Shown: piece after piece, positions 13,334-21,267 of the stretch
Numbering within the stretch: position 1 is the stretch's first letter
Layout: every line of letters begins with the position of its first letter
Source of the DNA: CAZZEX01 sp964653285
GTDB taxonomy: Bacteria; Chloroflexota; Anaerolineae; B4-G1
Reading direction: 5' to 3'
DNA length: 26,939 nucleotides
Assembly: GCA_964653285.1 (NCBI GenBank)
Contig: CAZZEX010000065.1
Location: 1 to 26,939, forward strand
The notes under the pieces: model-generated
Databases searched by the model: none
What the model was told of the DNA's origin: nothing
Seen by the model: only the letters and a program-made list of their open reading frames with translations
Translations under genes and position numbers: made by a program

Positions 13334-14458
13334 CTATGAAGAGGGTAGCAACACAGTTGGTTCTTCATCAACCGGTAACTCAGCGCGCCCAGCCTTTTCA
13401 AGGCAAAAAAGATACTCAATCACACTATCTGCTTTATAGACGCGATTCTCTCGATCTATATCTGCGCGGAAGCGAGCATGCTTCTGTTTTCTCAGTTCTA
13501 CGCTGCCATATTTCTCCATCGTTCTCAAGATGTCTGCTTCTTGCATCAAGCCTTCATTGTTGTAGCTAAGGAAGACGTGCTGTGCTGGGGTACGGCGGAT
13601 AAGGTCTTCCAGAGCTGACAGTGTTTCTCTCTTGATACAGAAGTCTGACTTCTGTGCGCGGTATTCCCTCAACCCAGTGACCCCGCGGAGTTTCGGATCA
13701 TCGTATCGGGCTATGGTTTCCAGTACGTGATAGTTTGTGCAATACTGTCTCTGATTGTAGGGGGGATCCATATAGATCATATCGTACTGCAGGCGATCTA
13801 CCAACTGGCTTCCATCGGCATTGTACACATCGTGTCGTTGAATGCTGGAGACCACTTTAAGCCTTTTAAGTTCTAGAGGCTTACAAGCACTCTTCTTGAT
13901 ATGCTTCAAGAAGGCACCATACACAGAGGCAGTATTAGCCACCTTGTCAATTGCCTCAATGAGGCTTGCCAGCAGATAATAGTATTCATCTTGAGATATC
14001 TGCCTGCATCCGTACCAGTCTTCGATTTGAAGACGTATCGCATCACACTTCTTCCCATTCTCATTGATGAAATACTGACGGCGGTACCGCGAGCTTGCAG
14101 TCCCACCGGGGCAGTAGTTCCTATAAACAAAACCTTCTACCCCCTCCAATTCATTCAGATAGTTTAGAACGGTATCCACGTTGTCATACATTAACAAATC
14201 CTCTGGATTGGGCAAGCTATCTACTATACTTGAAAACCGAGGTTGATCGTTGAGGCCGACATATACTCGGTTAAGACAATAGCTGTAGTGCTGTATGTCG
14301 TTGGCAATGATTCTGAAGCCAAGCTTCTTGAAATGGCGACCAACAGCACCGGTTCCAGCGAAAATGTCGAACAGGGTTAGATTAGTTGAACCGACAAAGT
14401 CGAGGATATTCCTTTCCAAGAAGGGAAGCAAGGAATATTTACTGCCAATATAGTTCAC
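13334..14458 (-). CDS. Adenine-specific DNA methyltransferase (D12 class)
   Basis: Transfers methyl from S-adenosylmethionine to adenine N6. The 374-residue protein opens with NYIGSKYSLLPFL (2-14), the first motif of the D12 class. Motif I FAGTGAVG (33-40) and the catalytic DPPYNQRQY (231-239, DPPY) follow; the region between should contain target recognition. GTG 14458 is preceded by AAAGGGAG. It lies 44 bp after the nuclease gene and 16 bp before leuD, both on the same strand. Base composition is clearly more AT-rich than leuC and leuD, which points to horizontal transfer. It is likely the protective partner of the upstream nuclease. Confidence 0.88.
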   Translation of the reverse strand: MNYIGSKYSLLPFLERNILDFVGSTNLTLFDIFAGTGAVGRHFKKLGFRIIANDIQHYSYCLNRVYVGLNDQPRFSSIVDSLPNPEDLLMYDNVDTVLNYLNELEGVEGFVYRNYCPGGTASSRYRRQYFINENGKKCDAIRLQIEDWYGCRQISQDEYYYLLASLIEAIDKVANTASVYGAFLKHIKKSACKPLELKRLKVVSSIQRHDVYNADGSQLVDRLQYDMIYMDPPYNQRQYCTNYHVLETIARYDDPKLRGVTGLREYRAQKSDFCIKRETLSALEDLIRRTPAQHVFLSYNNEGLMQEADILRTMEKYGSVELRKQKHARFRADIDRENRVYKADSVIEYLFCLEKAGRAELPVDEEPTVLLPSS

Positions 14459-14502
14459 GTGGGCGGCTCCCTTTAGAAGAATCCTGCGGCTCTGAACGCC
14501 GT

Positions 14503-15606
14503 CTAATATGCTACTCTACAGAATCGAACCCCGCCGCCTACTCGTTCCCTCACACACTCTATGTACTCGAGAGGACGAGCAACGCCGGTATCATTGAACC
14601 TATGGAATGATTCCACTACCTTGCTTGCGAGCGGCTGATTCTTCAGATTACGGCACAGCAGCACGGGTTGAGTATTATGTGTGTTCGCACCTGGAACAAA
14701 TCTCTTCGTCCAGTCAATGTACCGTTCAAGTTGTCCCACCGTTGTATCCATTGGAGGGTCTTTCTTCAGCTCAATGAGCCGAAATCGTCTATCGGCGCCT
14801 TCTCCGTTAATAGCGAACAGATCAATCTTCTGCATACCCAGACCACAAGCCACTTCGTTGCCTACCCACGAGAGAGTTCCTGTTGGTCCGAATATAATTT
14901 CAGTATCAGGAAGACGTCCATACCCTTGAGTTAGATAAGCTTGAATATGAGACTCTGAGCCCGAAGCTAGCCGAAGCTTCTCAAGGGGATTGTCGGGTGG
15001 AGTGATGTGGTGCTTGTTCTCAGGTGCGTACTCTAAGAGCGCACCGGGAGCGATTGTGACCTTGCTCTTCTCTGGGTCCCACGTAAAGTGCACATCGTCG
15101 AGAGGTACAAGGGGTCCTCTGCCTGCTTGCTCGTTGCGCTGGCGGATGAGTTCAAATAAGAAATCATCTTCCCAGGGGAAGATCATTGTACAACCACGCT
15201 CACCCTTCAGTTTTCGATATACGAGAGACCATAGACAGCGATCAGGCTCTCTGAGATACCGGTCAAGGGAATCCCATTCACTGATGCCCAGTGGGTAGGT
15301 ATCATCAGACACCACTCGCACGCGGTATATCAGCCGCCGGCCCAGTCTGTCTTGCAAGTACGTTGGGTTGACGGGATCCCACCAAACTCCCTGATTATCT
15401 GGGTCGATAAGAAAAGGACCGTAGAACCCCTGTCTCAGCAAGTAGAAATAGGCACGATGCCCTGGACGCACTCGTGCAATATCCGCATACAATCCAATGT
15501 GTCGTGCTTTGCTAGGGCCTGCGGTTGTCCCGGCAAACTGGTACTCCAGGTGTACAGGAAAAGTCTTTTCGTCAACTATGAATACGTGTGCCATTGGTCT
15601 AGGCAT
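14503..15606 (-). CDS. PD-(D/E)XK nuclease, possible N-terminal EVE/PUA-like domain
   Basis: A 367-residue probable restriction endonuclease. Residues about 215-305 carry a NucS/DUF91-like nuclease core: E218 (GSESH), D262 (KIDLFAI), E279-x-K281 (LIELKK) and Q292 in GQLERYIDW, a helical motif shared with NucS-type enzymes. Residues about 1-105 (HVFIVD...GHRAYFYLLRQGFYGPF...RLIYRVRV) resemble the EVE/ASCH/PUA-like fold, known in some systems to read modified bases; this assignment is tentative. ATG 15606 follows GGGGGACGAAG; ATG 15594 is an alternative. It is encoded 33 bp after leuC and directly before an adenine methyltransferase, so the pair forms a compact restriction-modification cassette. 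Sequence specificity is unknown. Confidence 0.75.
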   Translation of the reverse strand: MPRPMAHVFIVDEKTFPVHLEYQFAGTTAGPSKARHIGLYADIARVRPGHRAYFYLLRQGFYGPFLIDPDNQGVWWDPVNPTYLQDRLGRRLIYRVRVVSDDTYPLGISEWDSLDRYLREPDRCLWSLVYRKLKGERGCTMIFPWEDDFLFELIRQRNEQAGRGPLVPLDDVHFTWDPEKSKVTIAPGALLEYAPENKHHITPPDNPLEKLRLASGSESHIQAYLTQGYGRLPDTEIIFGPTGTLSWVGNEVACGLGMQKIDLFAINGEGADRRFRLIELKKDPPMDTTVGQLERYIDWTKRFVPGANTHNTQPVLLCRNLKNQPLASKVVESFHRFNDTGVARPLEYIECVRERVGGGVRFCRVAY

Positions 15607-15639
15607 CTTCGTCCCCCGTCACGCGTTTCGCCTCTTGCC

Positions 15640-16902
15640 TTATCCACCCAACAAGTCTTTGGAGTGTACAATTTCCCCCGCCACCGCGCTCGCTGCCACG
15701 ACGAGCGGGCTGGCCAGGTAGACCTCGCTCTCCTTGGTGCCCATCCGCCCGCGGAAGTTGCGGTTGGCGGTACTGATGCAGACCTCTCCCTCGGCGGGGA
15801 TGCCCATGTGGTTGCCCATGCACGGCCCGCAGCCGGGGCTCTCAATCACCGCGCCCGCCTCGACGAAGGTGCGCAGGTAGCCCGCATCGAGCGCCGCCAG
15901 GTACACTTCCGACGAGGCCGGGATGACGATCAGCCGCACGCCCAGCGCCACCTTGCGCCCCTCCAATACCCGCGCCGCCATGCCCAGGTCAGAGAGCCGC
16001 CCGTTGGTGCAGGTGCCCAGGAAGGCCTGGTCAATCCGCGTCCCCGCCACCTCCCGCACCGGGACGACGTTGTCCACTGTATGCGGCCTGGCGACCACCG
16101 GTCCAATCGTTTCCGCATCGTACTCGACCACGCGGGCGTACTCCGCATCGGGGTCGGGGTAGACCGGTTTGTAGGGCCGCTGTGCCCGGTCCTCCAGCCA
16201 GGCGAAGGTCACCTCGTCGGGCGGGATGTACCCGTTCTTGGCCCCCATCTCCGCCATCAGGTTGGGGATGACCATGCGGCTCTCCATGTCCAGCACCGCT
16301 ATCCCTTCCCCGTGCCACTCGACCGACTGGTAGAGACCGCCGTCGGCTCCCAGGTCTCCGACGACGTGCAGCGCCAGGTCTTTGGAGGTGACCCCCTCGC
16401 GCAGCCGTCCGTGGACGACGATCTTGAGGCTCTCCGGCACGCGCAGCCAGATGCGGGCCGTCGCCATAATCGCTGCCATCTCGCTGCGCCCGATGCCGGC
16501 CGCGAAGGCCCCGAACGCCCCGGCTGTAGGAGTGTGCGAATCGGAGCCGACGATGAGCGCGCCCGGCAACGCGAATCCTTCTTCGGCCAGCACCTGGTGG
16601 CAGACCCCGCGCCCCACATCGTAGAAGTGTGCGATCCCTTGTTCCGCCACGAACTGGCGGATGACTTTGTGGTTCTGCGCGTGCTTCGTCGTGGGGGCCG
16701 GGCAGGCGTGGTCGAGCACTACCACGTGGATGTCGGGCCGCGCCACGCGCGTTACCCCGATCTTGCGGAAAATCCCCGAGATGGGGGCGGTGTTGTCGTG
16801 GCTAAGCGCCGCATCGGGTGTGACCTCGACGATCTGCCCGGGCACAACTTCGGCCCGGCCAGCCTTTTGCGCCAGGTTCTTCTCGGCAAATGTGTGACCC
16901 AT
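15640..16902 (-). CDS. leuC: 3-isopropylmalate dehydratase large subunit
   Basis: Large [4Fe-4S] subunit of the leucine-pathway isomerase; 420 residues, the short aconitase-superfamily type that pairs with a separate small subunit. Cluster ligands are C298 (GTCTNGR), C358 and C361 (GCGPCMG). The N-terminal ALSHDNTAP (32-40), GSDSHTPTAGAFGAFAAGIG (119-138) and STANRNFRGRMG (377-388) are classical. Homoaconitate hydratase is the main alternative. AGGAGG precedes ATG 16902; an open frame continues far upstream but there is no start signal, and it runs antisense to the kinase gene. A promoter lies ~40 bp upstream. It begins the leuC > nuclease > methyltransferase > leuD > esterase unit. Confidence 0.92.
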   Translation of the reverse strand: MGHTFAEKNLAQKAGRAEVVPGQIVEVTPDAALSHDNTAPISGIFRKIGVTRVARPDIHVVVLDHACPAPTTKHAQNHKVIRQFVAEQGIAHFYDVGRGVCHQVLAEEGFALPGALIVGSDSHTPTAGAFGAFAAGIGRSEMAAIMATARIWLRVPESLKIVVHGRLREGVTSKDLALHVVGDLGADGGLYQSVEWHGEGIAVLDMESRMVIPNLMAEMGAKNGYIPPDEVTFAWLEDRAQRPYKPVYPDPDAEYARVVEYDAETIGPVVARPHTVDNVVPVREVAGTRIDQAFLGTCTNGRLSDLGMAARVLEGRKVALGVRLIVIPASSEVYLAALDAGYLRTFVEAGAVIESPGCGPCMGNHMGIPAEGEVCISTANRNFRGRMGTKESEVYLASPLVVAASAVAGEIVHSKDLLGG

Positions 16903-16947
16903 AGCGGCCTCCTCTGCAAATTTGACGTGCAGACGTAATGAAGCCAT

Positions 16948-16976
16948 ATTGTACTCCATCGGCCTCCGGCTGGCAA
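16948..16976 (-). promoter_or_regulatory. Promoter of the leuC operon
   Basis: On the minus strand TTGCCA (16976-16971), a 17-bp spacer and TACAAT (16953-16948). Predicted start near 16941, about 39 nt before ATG 16902. No leucine-rich leader peptide or T-box is seen in this short leader. Confidence 0.65.
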
Positions 16977-17123
16977 GCAGTGGCCGGCCGGGGGCTGCGA
17001 GCATGATTTGCGAACCATTTCTGGCGTGCACGTATAGTTGATCTACTACGAAATCCCGGCCGGGGTTTTCGAGGGGCTCGGGACAGGGGGCTCCACGAAA
17101 CCGGAACTGGCCCCATCCTGGTG

Positions 17124-19907
17124 CTATTGCAGTGGAGCGGGTCCAGCAACCGGTTGCAGAGCCGCTTCGACCTCGTTCAGCAACTCCTCGATGGAGAAAG
17201 GTTTGGGGAGGAAGCTGTTCGCTCCCAGAGCAATGAGGCGCTTGCGTTCCTGCTCCGCATCCGCCACGTGAGCCGACATCGCGACGATGGGGATAGCCTG
17301 CGTCACAGCATCTCGCTTCAAATGGGTCAAAGCCTCGTACCCATCCATTCCCGGCAGGCGCAGGTCCAGCAGGATCAGGTTGGGCCGATAGCGACGGGCC
17401 ATCGCCAATGCCTCGTAGCCATTGCCAGCCACCAGAGGGGTAAAGCCGATTTGGTGCATCGCCACCGAGAGCAGACCTACCGTATCCGCATCGTCCTCGA
17501 CGACGAGCACGTGGCCTTGCCAGGTCAGAGCCTTCTCGACGCTTCGCAGCAGGTCTTCGCTGTCCACGGGTTTGGTCAGATAATCCACGGCTCCCAGGCT
17601 TCGAGCAGTCCCGTCGTCGGACACGATGGTCAGCACGATGACGGGTATGTCGGCCGTGGTAGCATTCTCCTTCAAAGCACGAAGCACAGCCGTCCCCTCC
17701 ACATCGGGGAGAATAAGATCTAGAACGATGAGATCGGGCCGCTTCTCCTCGGCCCAGGCCACGACGGAACGTCCACTCCCCAGGACGCACACCCGATATC
17801 CGTTGTCCTCCAGTTGCATCTTGACCAGGTTAGCGACGTCCCGGTCGTCGTCTACGACCAGGATCGTCCGCGTGCGGGCCATCAAACGTGGCGGAATCCG
17901 GTGAACTTGATCTTCCTCCTCCGCCTGGACGGCCACGGGTAGAATAAAGGTGAACGTGCTTCCCTTACCCTGTTCACTCTCGACCCATACCCGTCCGCCG
18001 TGCATCTCCACAAACATCTTGACGATGGAAAGCCCCAGGCCACTCCCACCGGCCTCCTGCACCAGGGGATGATCGGCCCGATAGAACCGTTCAAAGATGT
18101 GCCCCAGATCTTCAGGAGCGATGCCAATGCCTGTGTCTCGCACGTCCACCCGCACAGCCCCTTCCACAGCGTAGGCCCGGATTTCGATCTTCTTCCCCTC
18201 GGGAGTATAGCGGATAGCATTACCCACCAGATTGGTGAGCACCTGGTTGAGCCGGTCTCGGTCGCCCATCACGTTGGGCAGACCTGCGACCACCTCATAG
18301 GTGAGGGACTGATGCTTGGCCTCGGCCTGACCCGCCAGCGCGTTGACTACATCGGAGATCACCTCACCAATTTGCGTGGGTCGGGGCTCGAAGCGAACCC
18401 GACCGGTCTCCACCCGCGAGATGTCCAGCAAGTCGTTGATCAACGCAGTCAGCCGCTCCGCATTGCTCTTGATGATCTTCAGGAATCGTTTTTGCTTGTC
18501 GTTGATGGGGCCAACCGCTTCCGCGTGGAGGAGGTCGGTGTATCCCTGGATGGCAGTCATAGGTGTGCGAAGTTCATGAGAGACATTGGAGACGAACTCG
18601 CTCTTCGCCCGATCCACCTCTACTTCTTTGGTAACGTCCCGGAGGACAGTAACCACTCCCAGGAAATTGCCCCGCTGGGTCAGAACGGGGGACAGGTGTG
18701 CGTGGACGACACGGCTATCTGCCTCCAGGATCATCTTGAAGACCTTGTGCACGTCCGAGGCAGTAGCACCCAGCAGTGCCTCCATGGCAGCGACTGCCTC
18801 CTCCCTGCCTTGAGCGTCGAAGGCGGAAAAGAGGGCATGAAAGTCCTGGCCGACCGATTGCTCGCCAGTCGTGTCTAGGATGTGTTCTGCCGCGGGATTG
18901 ACCAGGATCGTCTGCCCCTCAGCGTTGTTCACGACAACGCCGTCGGCGATGGAGGTAAGGATTGCCTGGCTCTTGGTGCCTTCCTCCTGCTGATGACGGA
19001 GCATCTGGCCCAGTTCCTGAGCCTGCTGGGTGATGAGGCGGTAAACTTCGGCGTTGCCGATAGCCGTGGCAATCTGGCTGAGAACGGCGCGAAAGAGCCG
19101 GACGTGAGTAGGAGCAAAAGCCCCCAGGCGATGGCTGGCTACGGCCAGGAGACCCATGAACGCCCCATTAGCGACCAGCGGAGCCGCCATCAAGGAGTGT
19201 GTGTTGGGGCCAGCCAGCGTTTCTACCCATGCCTCTGTCCGCTCTGTCTGCAGATCGTCCAGGGCCAGCAGCGCATCAGCCTGTCCCAACTGCCACGCTG
19301 AGGGAACCACTGCCAGAGGAATTCCTTCACGATTCCAGTTGATCGTCGTCTCAGGTACGACCTTCCCGGCCTCACCGTCCACCAGAAAGACCGCTCCCAT
19401 CTCTGCGGTGATCGCTGTCACCACTTCAGCCAAGGTCCTATGGAGCATCCGGTCCAGGTCCAGGCTCGCGGTCAGTTCCCGGGTGATCTCGTAGAGGGTC
19501 TCCAACTGGGATTTCTCAGCGGTCAGTCGCTCCACCTCGCCAGCGAAACAGTGGGCCAGGGCTGCCTCCAGGACATTGAGGCGACCGAGGTGACCGTTAG
19601 CCCACCCCGTACCCTCTTCTGCTGGTAGCAGGTCTCGCGTGGCCTGGGAGAGACCTTCGGTGATAGAAAGTAGCTCGGAGGGGGTAGCCCCGCGTTCCCT
19701 CATCTCTCGATCAGCCCATTGCCGGGCCCTTTCCACCAGCGCCTCGGCCTGGTCTGCCAGCAGAGCCTCAACAAGGGGGTGCCAGCAGGAGAGGCGTTCG
19801 TCTGCAGGAAGGGCAACATAGGCTGGCAGTTCCTGAACCACTGCTAACCACCGTGCCTCGACCTCTGCTCCATGCTGACGTAACCACGCGCTGAAATCCC
19901 AGCCCAT
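17124..19907 (-). CDS. Hybrid sensor histidine kinase with two receiver domains
   Basis: A 927-residue soluble signalling protein without membrane helices. Order: a helical N-terminal sensory/oligomerisation region (about 1-130); a GAF domain (about 150-290); a PAS domain (about 312-430); and HisKA with phospho-acceptor H444 in SHELRTP. The ATPase domain follows, with N563 (N box), DTGIGI (591-596) and GGSGLGLSIV (620-629). Receiver 1 is at about 680-795 (D730, K779) and receiver 2 at about 798-915 (D848, K902). Both receivers keep the acidic pocket, Asp and Lys, so a two-step internal relay or output to a separate protein is possible; no Hpt or output domain is present. A cytosolic signal is inferred. 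It has its own promoter and upstream palindromes, and lies 221 bp before leuC. Confidence 0.93.
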   Translation of the reverse strand: MGWDFSAWLRQHGAEVEARWLAVVQELPAYVALPADERLSCWHPLVEALLADQAEALVERARQWADREMRERGATPSELLSITEGLSQATRDLLPAEEGTGWANGHLGRLNVLEAALAHCFAGEVERLTAEKSQLETLYEITRELTASLDLDRMLHRTLAEVVTAITAEMGAVFLVDGEAGKVVPETTINWNREGIPLAVVPSAWQLGQADALLALDDLQTERTEAWVETLAGPNTHSLMAAPLVANGAFMGLLAVASHRLGAFAPTHVRLFRAVLSQIATAIGNAEVYRLITQQAQELGQMLRHQQEEGTKSQAILTSIADGVVVNNAEGQTILVNPAAEHILDTTGEQSVGQDFHALFSAFDAQGREEAVAAMEALLGATASDVHKVFKMILEADSRVVHAHLSPVLTQRGNFLGVVTVLRDVTKEVEVDRAKSEFVSNVSHELRTPMTAIQGYTDLLHAEAVGPINDKQKRFLKIIKSNAERLTALINDLLDISRVETGRVRFEPRPTQIGEVISDVVNALAGQAEAKHQSLTYEVVAGLPNVMGDRDRLNQVLTNLVGNAIRYTPEGKKIEIRAYAVEGAVRVDVRDTGIGIAPEDLGHIFERFYRADHPLVQEAGGSGLGLSIVKMFVEMHGGRVWVESEQGKGSTFTFILPVAVQAEEEDQVHRIPPRLMARTRTILVVDDDRDVANLVKMQLEDNGYRVCVLGSGRSVVAWAEEKRPDLIVLDLILPDVEGTAVLRALKENATTADIPVIVLTIVSDDGTARSLGAVDYLTKPVDSEDLLRSVEKALTWQGHVLVVEDDADTVGLLSVAMHQIGFTPLVAGNGYEALAMARRYRPNLILLDLRLPGMDGYEALTHLKRDAVTQAIPIVAMSAHVADAEQERKRLIALGANSFLPKPFSIEELLNEVEAALQPVAGPAPLQ

Positions 19908-19955
19908 ACCACTCCTCGCGCTTGAGCCGGTGTGGACACCAGTTTGCGCGTAAAC

Positions 19956-19961
19956 ATTATA
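19956..19961 (-). promoter_or_regulatory. -10 box of the hybrid kinase promoter
   Basis: TATAAT on the minus strand (19961-19956), with no good -35 hexamer at 16-18 bp. Predicted start near 19949, ~42 nt before ATG 19907. A weak -35 together with nearby palindromes suggests activator dependence. Confidence 0.55.
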
Positions 19962-19985
19962 TCCCAGCCACGGGGCAAGCGGGTT

Positions 19986-20017
19986 ACAGATCTGTTACGG
20001 TTGGGTGACAGGCCTGT
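19986..20017. promoter_or_regulatory. Pair of ACAG-NN-CTGT palindromes (putative operator)
   Basis: ACAGATCTGT (19986-19995) and ACAGGCCTGT (20008-20017) are perfect 10-bp palindromes with the same half-site, spaced 22 bp centre to centre, about two helical turns. They lie upstream of the kinase -10 box, centred at about -41.5 and -63.5 relative to the predicted start. These are typical activator positions. The binding protein is unknown. Confidence 0.55.
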
Positions 20018-20040
20018 TCCCCCTCAATAATCACATGCAC

Positions 20041-21096
20041 TCATCCCACGTCCCCGCTGGCGACATCCTCTTCGCCTTCTGGCGCATTCATGTTCTCACT
20101 TCTGGGACGTCGTAGCAGTCGCCTGTACCGCTGGCGCAACTGGTGGGGTGTCAGCTGCTTGCTGCCATCAAAGTAGGCCACGGCCACCCGGCCTATCGCC
20201 CACGTGCCTAGTCCGGTTACGGCGGATCCGATCAGCCACCCCGGCCCCGGCACGAGCTTGCCCAGTTCGGCGGCCAGGTAGCGCAGCGCAACGGAGCCCG
20301 CGATGGTGGACAGCAACTCGCGCGCGTGGCGCACGCTCAGCGATTCACCATATATAGCGGCGATGCGCAGCACCAGGCGCACCTGTGAGGCCAGCAGCAG
20401 GGGGATGTCGAGCCCGGGGATCGGTTCGGCGGCGATGATCGCGTTGAGCACGGCCGCGTTGCCAATGATCCTGCGGCTGAGTTGACGGCGGTAGGGGGGC
20501 AACGCACGCCCCATCGCCACCACCACCCACGGGTGAGATTCGACAATCGCCGGGATGAGCCGTTCCGCCACCCCGGCCCCAGTCTTGGCTGAGATCGGAA
20601 TCACCGTCGTCTCCAGTTTTCGCTCGATGTCATCCAGCACTGCGGAAAGGTCGCGCTTGATCAGGTCAATCTTGTTCAGCGCGACGACCAGTGGTACATG
20701 GGCTCCCCGCAGCGACTCATAGAGATCGTAGTCCGATTGATGCAGTCCCGCCGCTCCATCCAGCACCAGCACCACCAGGTCGGCCTCTTCGGCAGCGGCC
20801 CGGGCGATGGTCGCCCGGTCCACTCCGCCCACCTCCCCGAAGCCTGGCGTATCAACCAGGACAAAGGGGCCGACATTCTCCGTCACAAGCTCCTTGGTCG
20901 TGCCGGGCACAGCCTTGACGGCCGAGACCTTGCGCCCCTTGATCAGATTGAAGAGAGTGGACTTGCCCGAGTTGACCGGCCCGACGATGGCAAGGCGGGC
21001 GTGAGCCTCCTCCTCCACATCAAGCGAGAGCCGATCCCAATCTAGCGCCTGGAACAATTTACGGACATCGGCCAGCCGGGTTGGAAGTGATGGCAT
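20041..21096 (-). CDS. Era-like GTPase with DUF697-like C-terminal domain
   Basis: A 351-residue GTPase. G1 is GPVNSGKST (39-47), G2 the Thr pair in PGTT (64-67), G3 DTPGF (82-86), G4 NKID (141-144) and G5 SAK (169-171). The C-terminal half (about 205-310, with AAEPIPGLDIPLLLASQVRL) resembles the DUF697 hydrophobic helical domain found in membrane-associated GTPases. Residues 283-305 are Gly-rich and may insert into membrane. The cargo is unknown; a role in envelope or cell-cycle processes is only inference. AGGAGG lies 11 bp before ATG 21096. The kinase gene follows downstream after 133 bp with its own promoter. Confidence 0.88.
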   Translation of the reverse strand: MPSLPTRLADVRKLFQALDWDRLSLDVEEEAHARLAIVGPVNSGKSTLFNLIKGRKVSAVKAVPGTTKELVTENVGPFVLVDTPGFGEVGGVDRATIARAAAEEADLVVLVLDGAAGLHQSDYDLYESLRGAHVPLVVALNKIDLIKRDLSAVLDDIERKLETTVIPISAKTGAGVAERLIPAIVESHPWVVVAMGRALPPYRRQLSRRIIGNAAVLNAIIAAEPIPGLDIPLLLASQVRLVLRIAAIYGESLSVRHARELLSTIAGSVALRYLAAELGKLVPGPGWLIGSAVTGLGTWAIGRVAVAYFDGSKQLTPHQLRQRYRRLLRRPRSENMNAPEGEEDVASGDVG

Positions 21097-21129
21097 CGTG
21101 AGTGTTGCCTCCTCTGTGGCTTGGAGCCA

Positions 21130-21158
21130 AGTCTAACACAGGAGGCCCGGTAAGGCAA
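21130..21158 (-). promoter_or_regulatory. Promoter of the GTPase gene
   Basis: On the minus strand TTGCCT (21158-21153), 17-bp spacer, TAGACT (21135-21130). It shares the 167-bp intergenic region with the divergent promoter at 21207-21234. Confidence 0.5.
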
Positions 21159-21206
21159 CCGAAGACCAACACACGTCCAATAGATCGAGCACAAGTCATT
21201 TGACTT

Positions 21207-21234
21207 TTGCCGTAAGCCGGGTTTGGCATATAAT
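21207..21234 (+). promoter_or_regulatory. Promoter of the zinc-ribbon gene pair
   Basis: TTGCCG (21207-21212), 16-bp spacer, TATAAT (21229-21234). The predicted start near 21241 coincides with the ATG of an 8-codon mini-ORF that overlaps the start of the first zinc-ribbon gene. Confidence 0.65.
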
Positions 21235-21240
21235 ATAAAC

Positions 21241-21267
21241 ATGACCCCGAGGAGGAGCAGCAGATGA
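21241..21267 (+). CDS. Possible 8-codon leader peptide (MTPRRSSR)
   Basis: ATG 21241 reads eight codons, including tandem AGG-AGG, and stops with a TGA at 21265-21267. That stop overlaps the ATG of the next gene (ATGA). The AGG-AGG codons are also the Shine-Dalgarno sequence for that gene. With transcription predicted to start at about 21241 the mini-ORF would be leaderless. It may be chance, or a coupling device. Confidence 0.3.
   Translation: MTPRRSSR

Noticed and set aside
14515..14545. tRNA T-arm-like GGGGTTCGATTC on the minus strand
   Set aside because: It is the coding end of the nuclease gene (GGGVRFC); no acceptor or anticodon stem can be folded around it.
15352..16938. Long plus-strand open frame of 528 codons
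   Set aside because: It is the mirror of the GC-rich leuC gene, with Arg/His/Asp-rich composition and no start signal.
16903..17790. Upstream in-frame extension of leuC giving a 716-residue protein
   Set aside because: The extension is antisense to the kinase receivers, is composed of low-quality Arg/Gly-rich sequence, and the true LeuC start has AGGAGG before ATG 16902.
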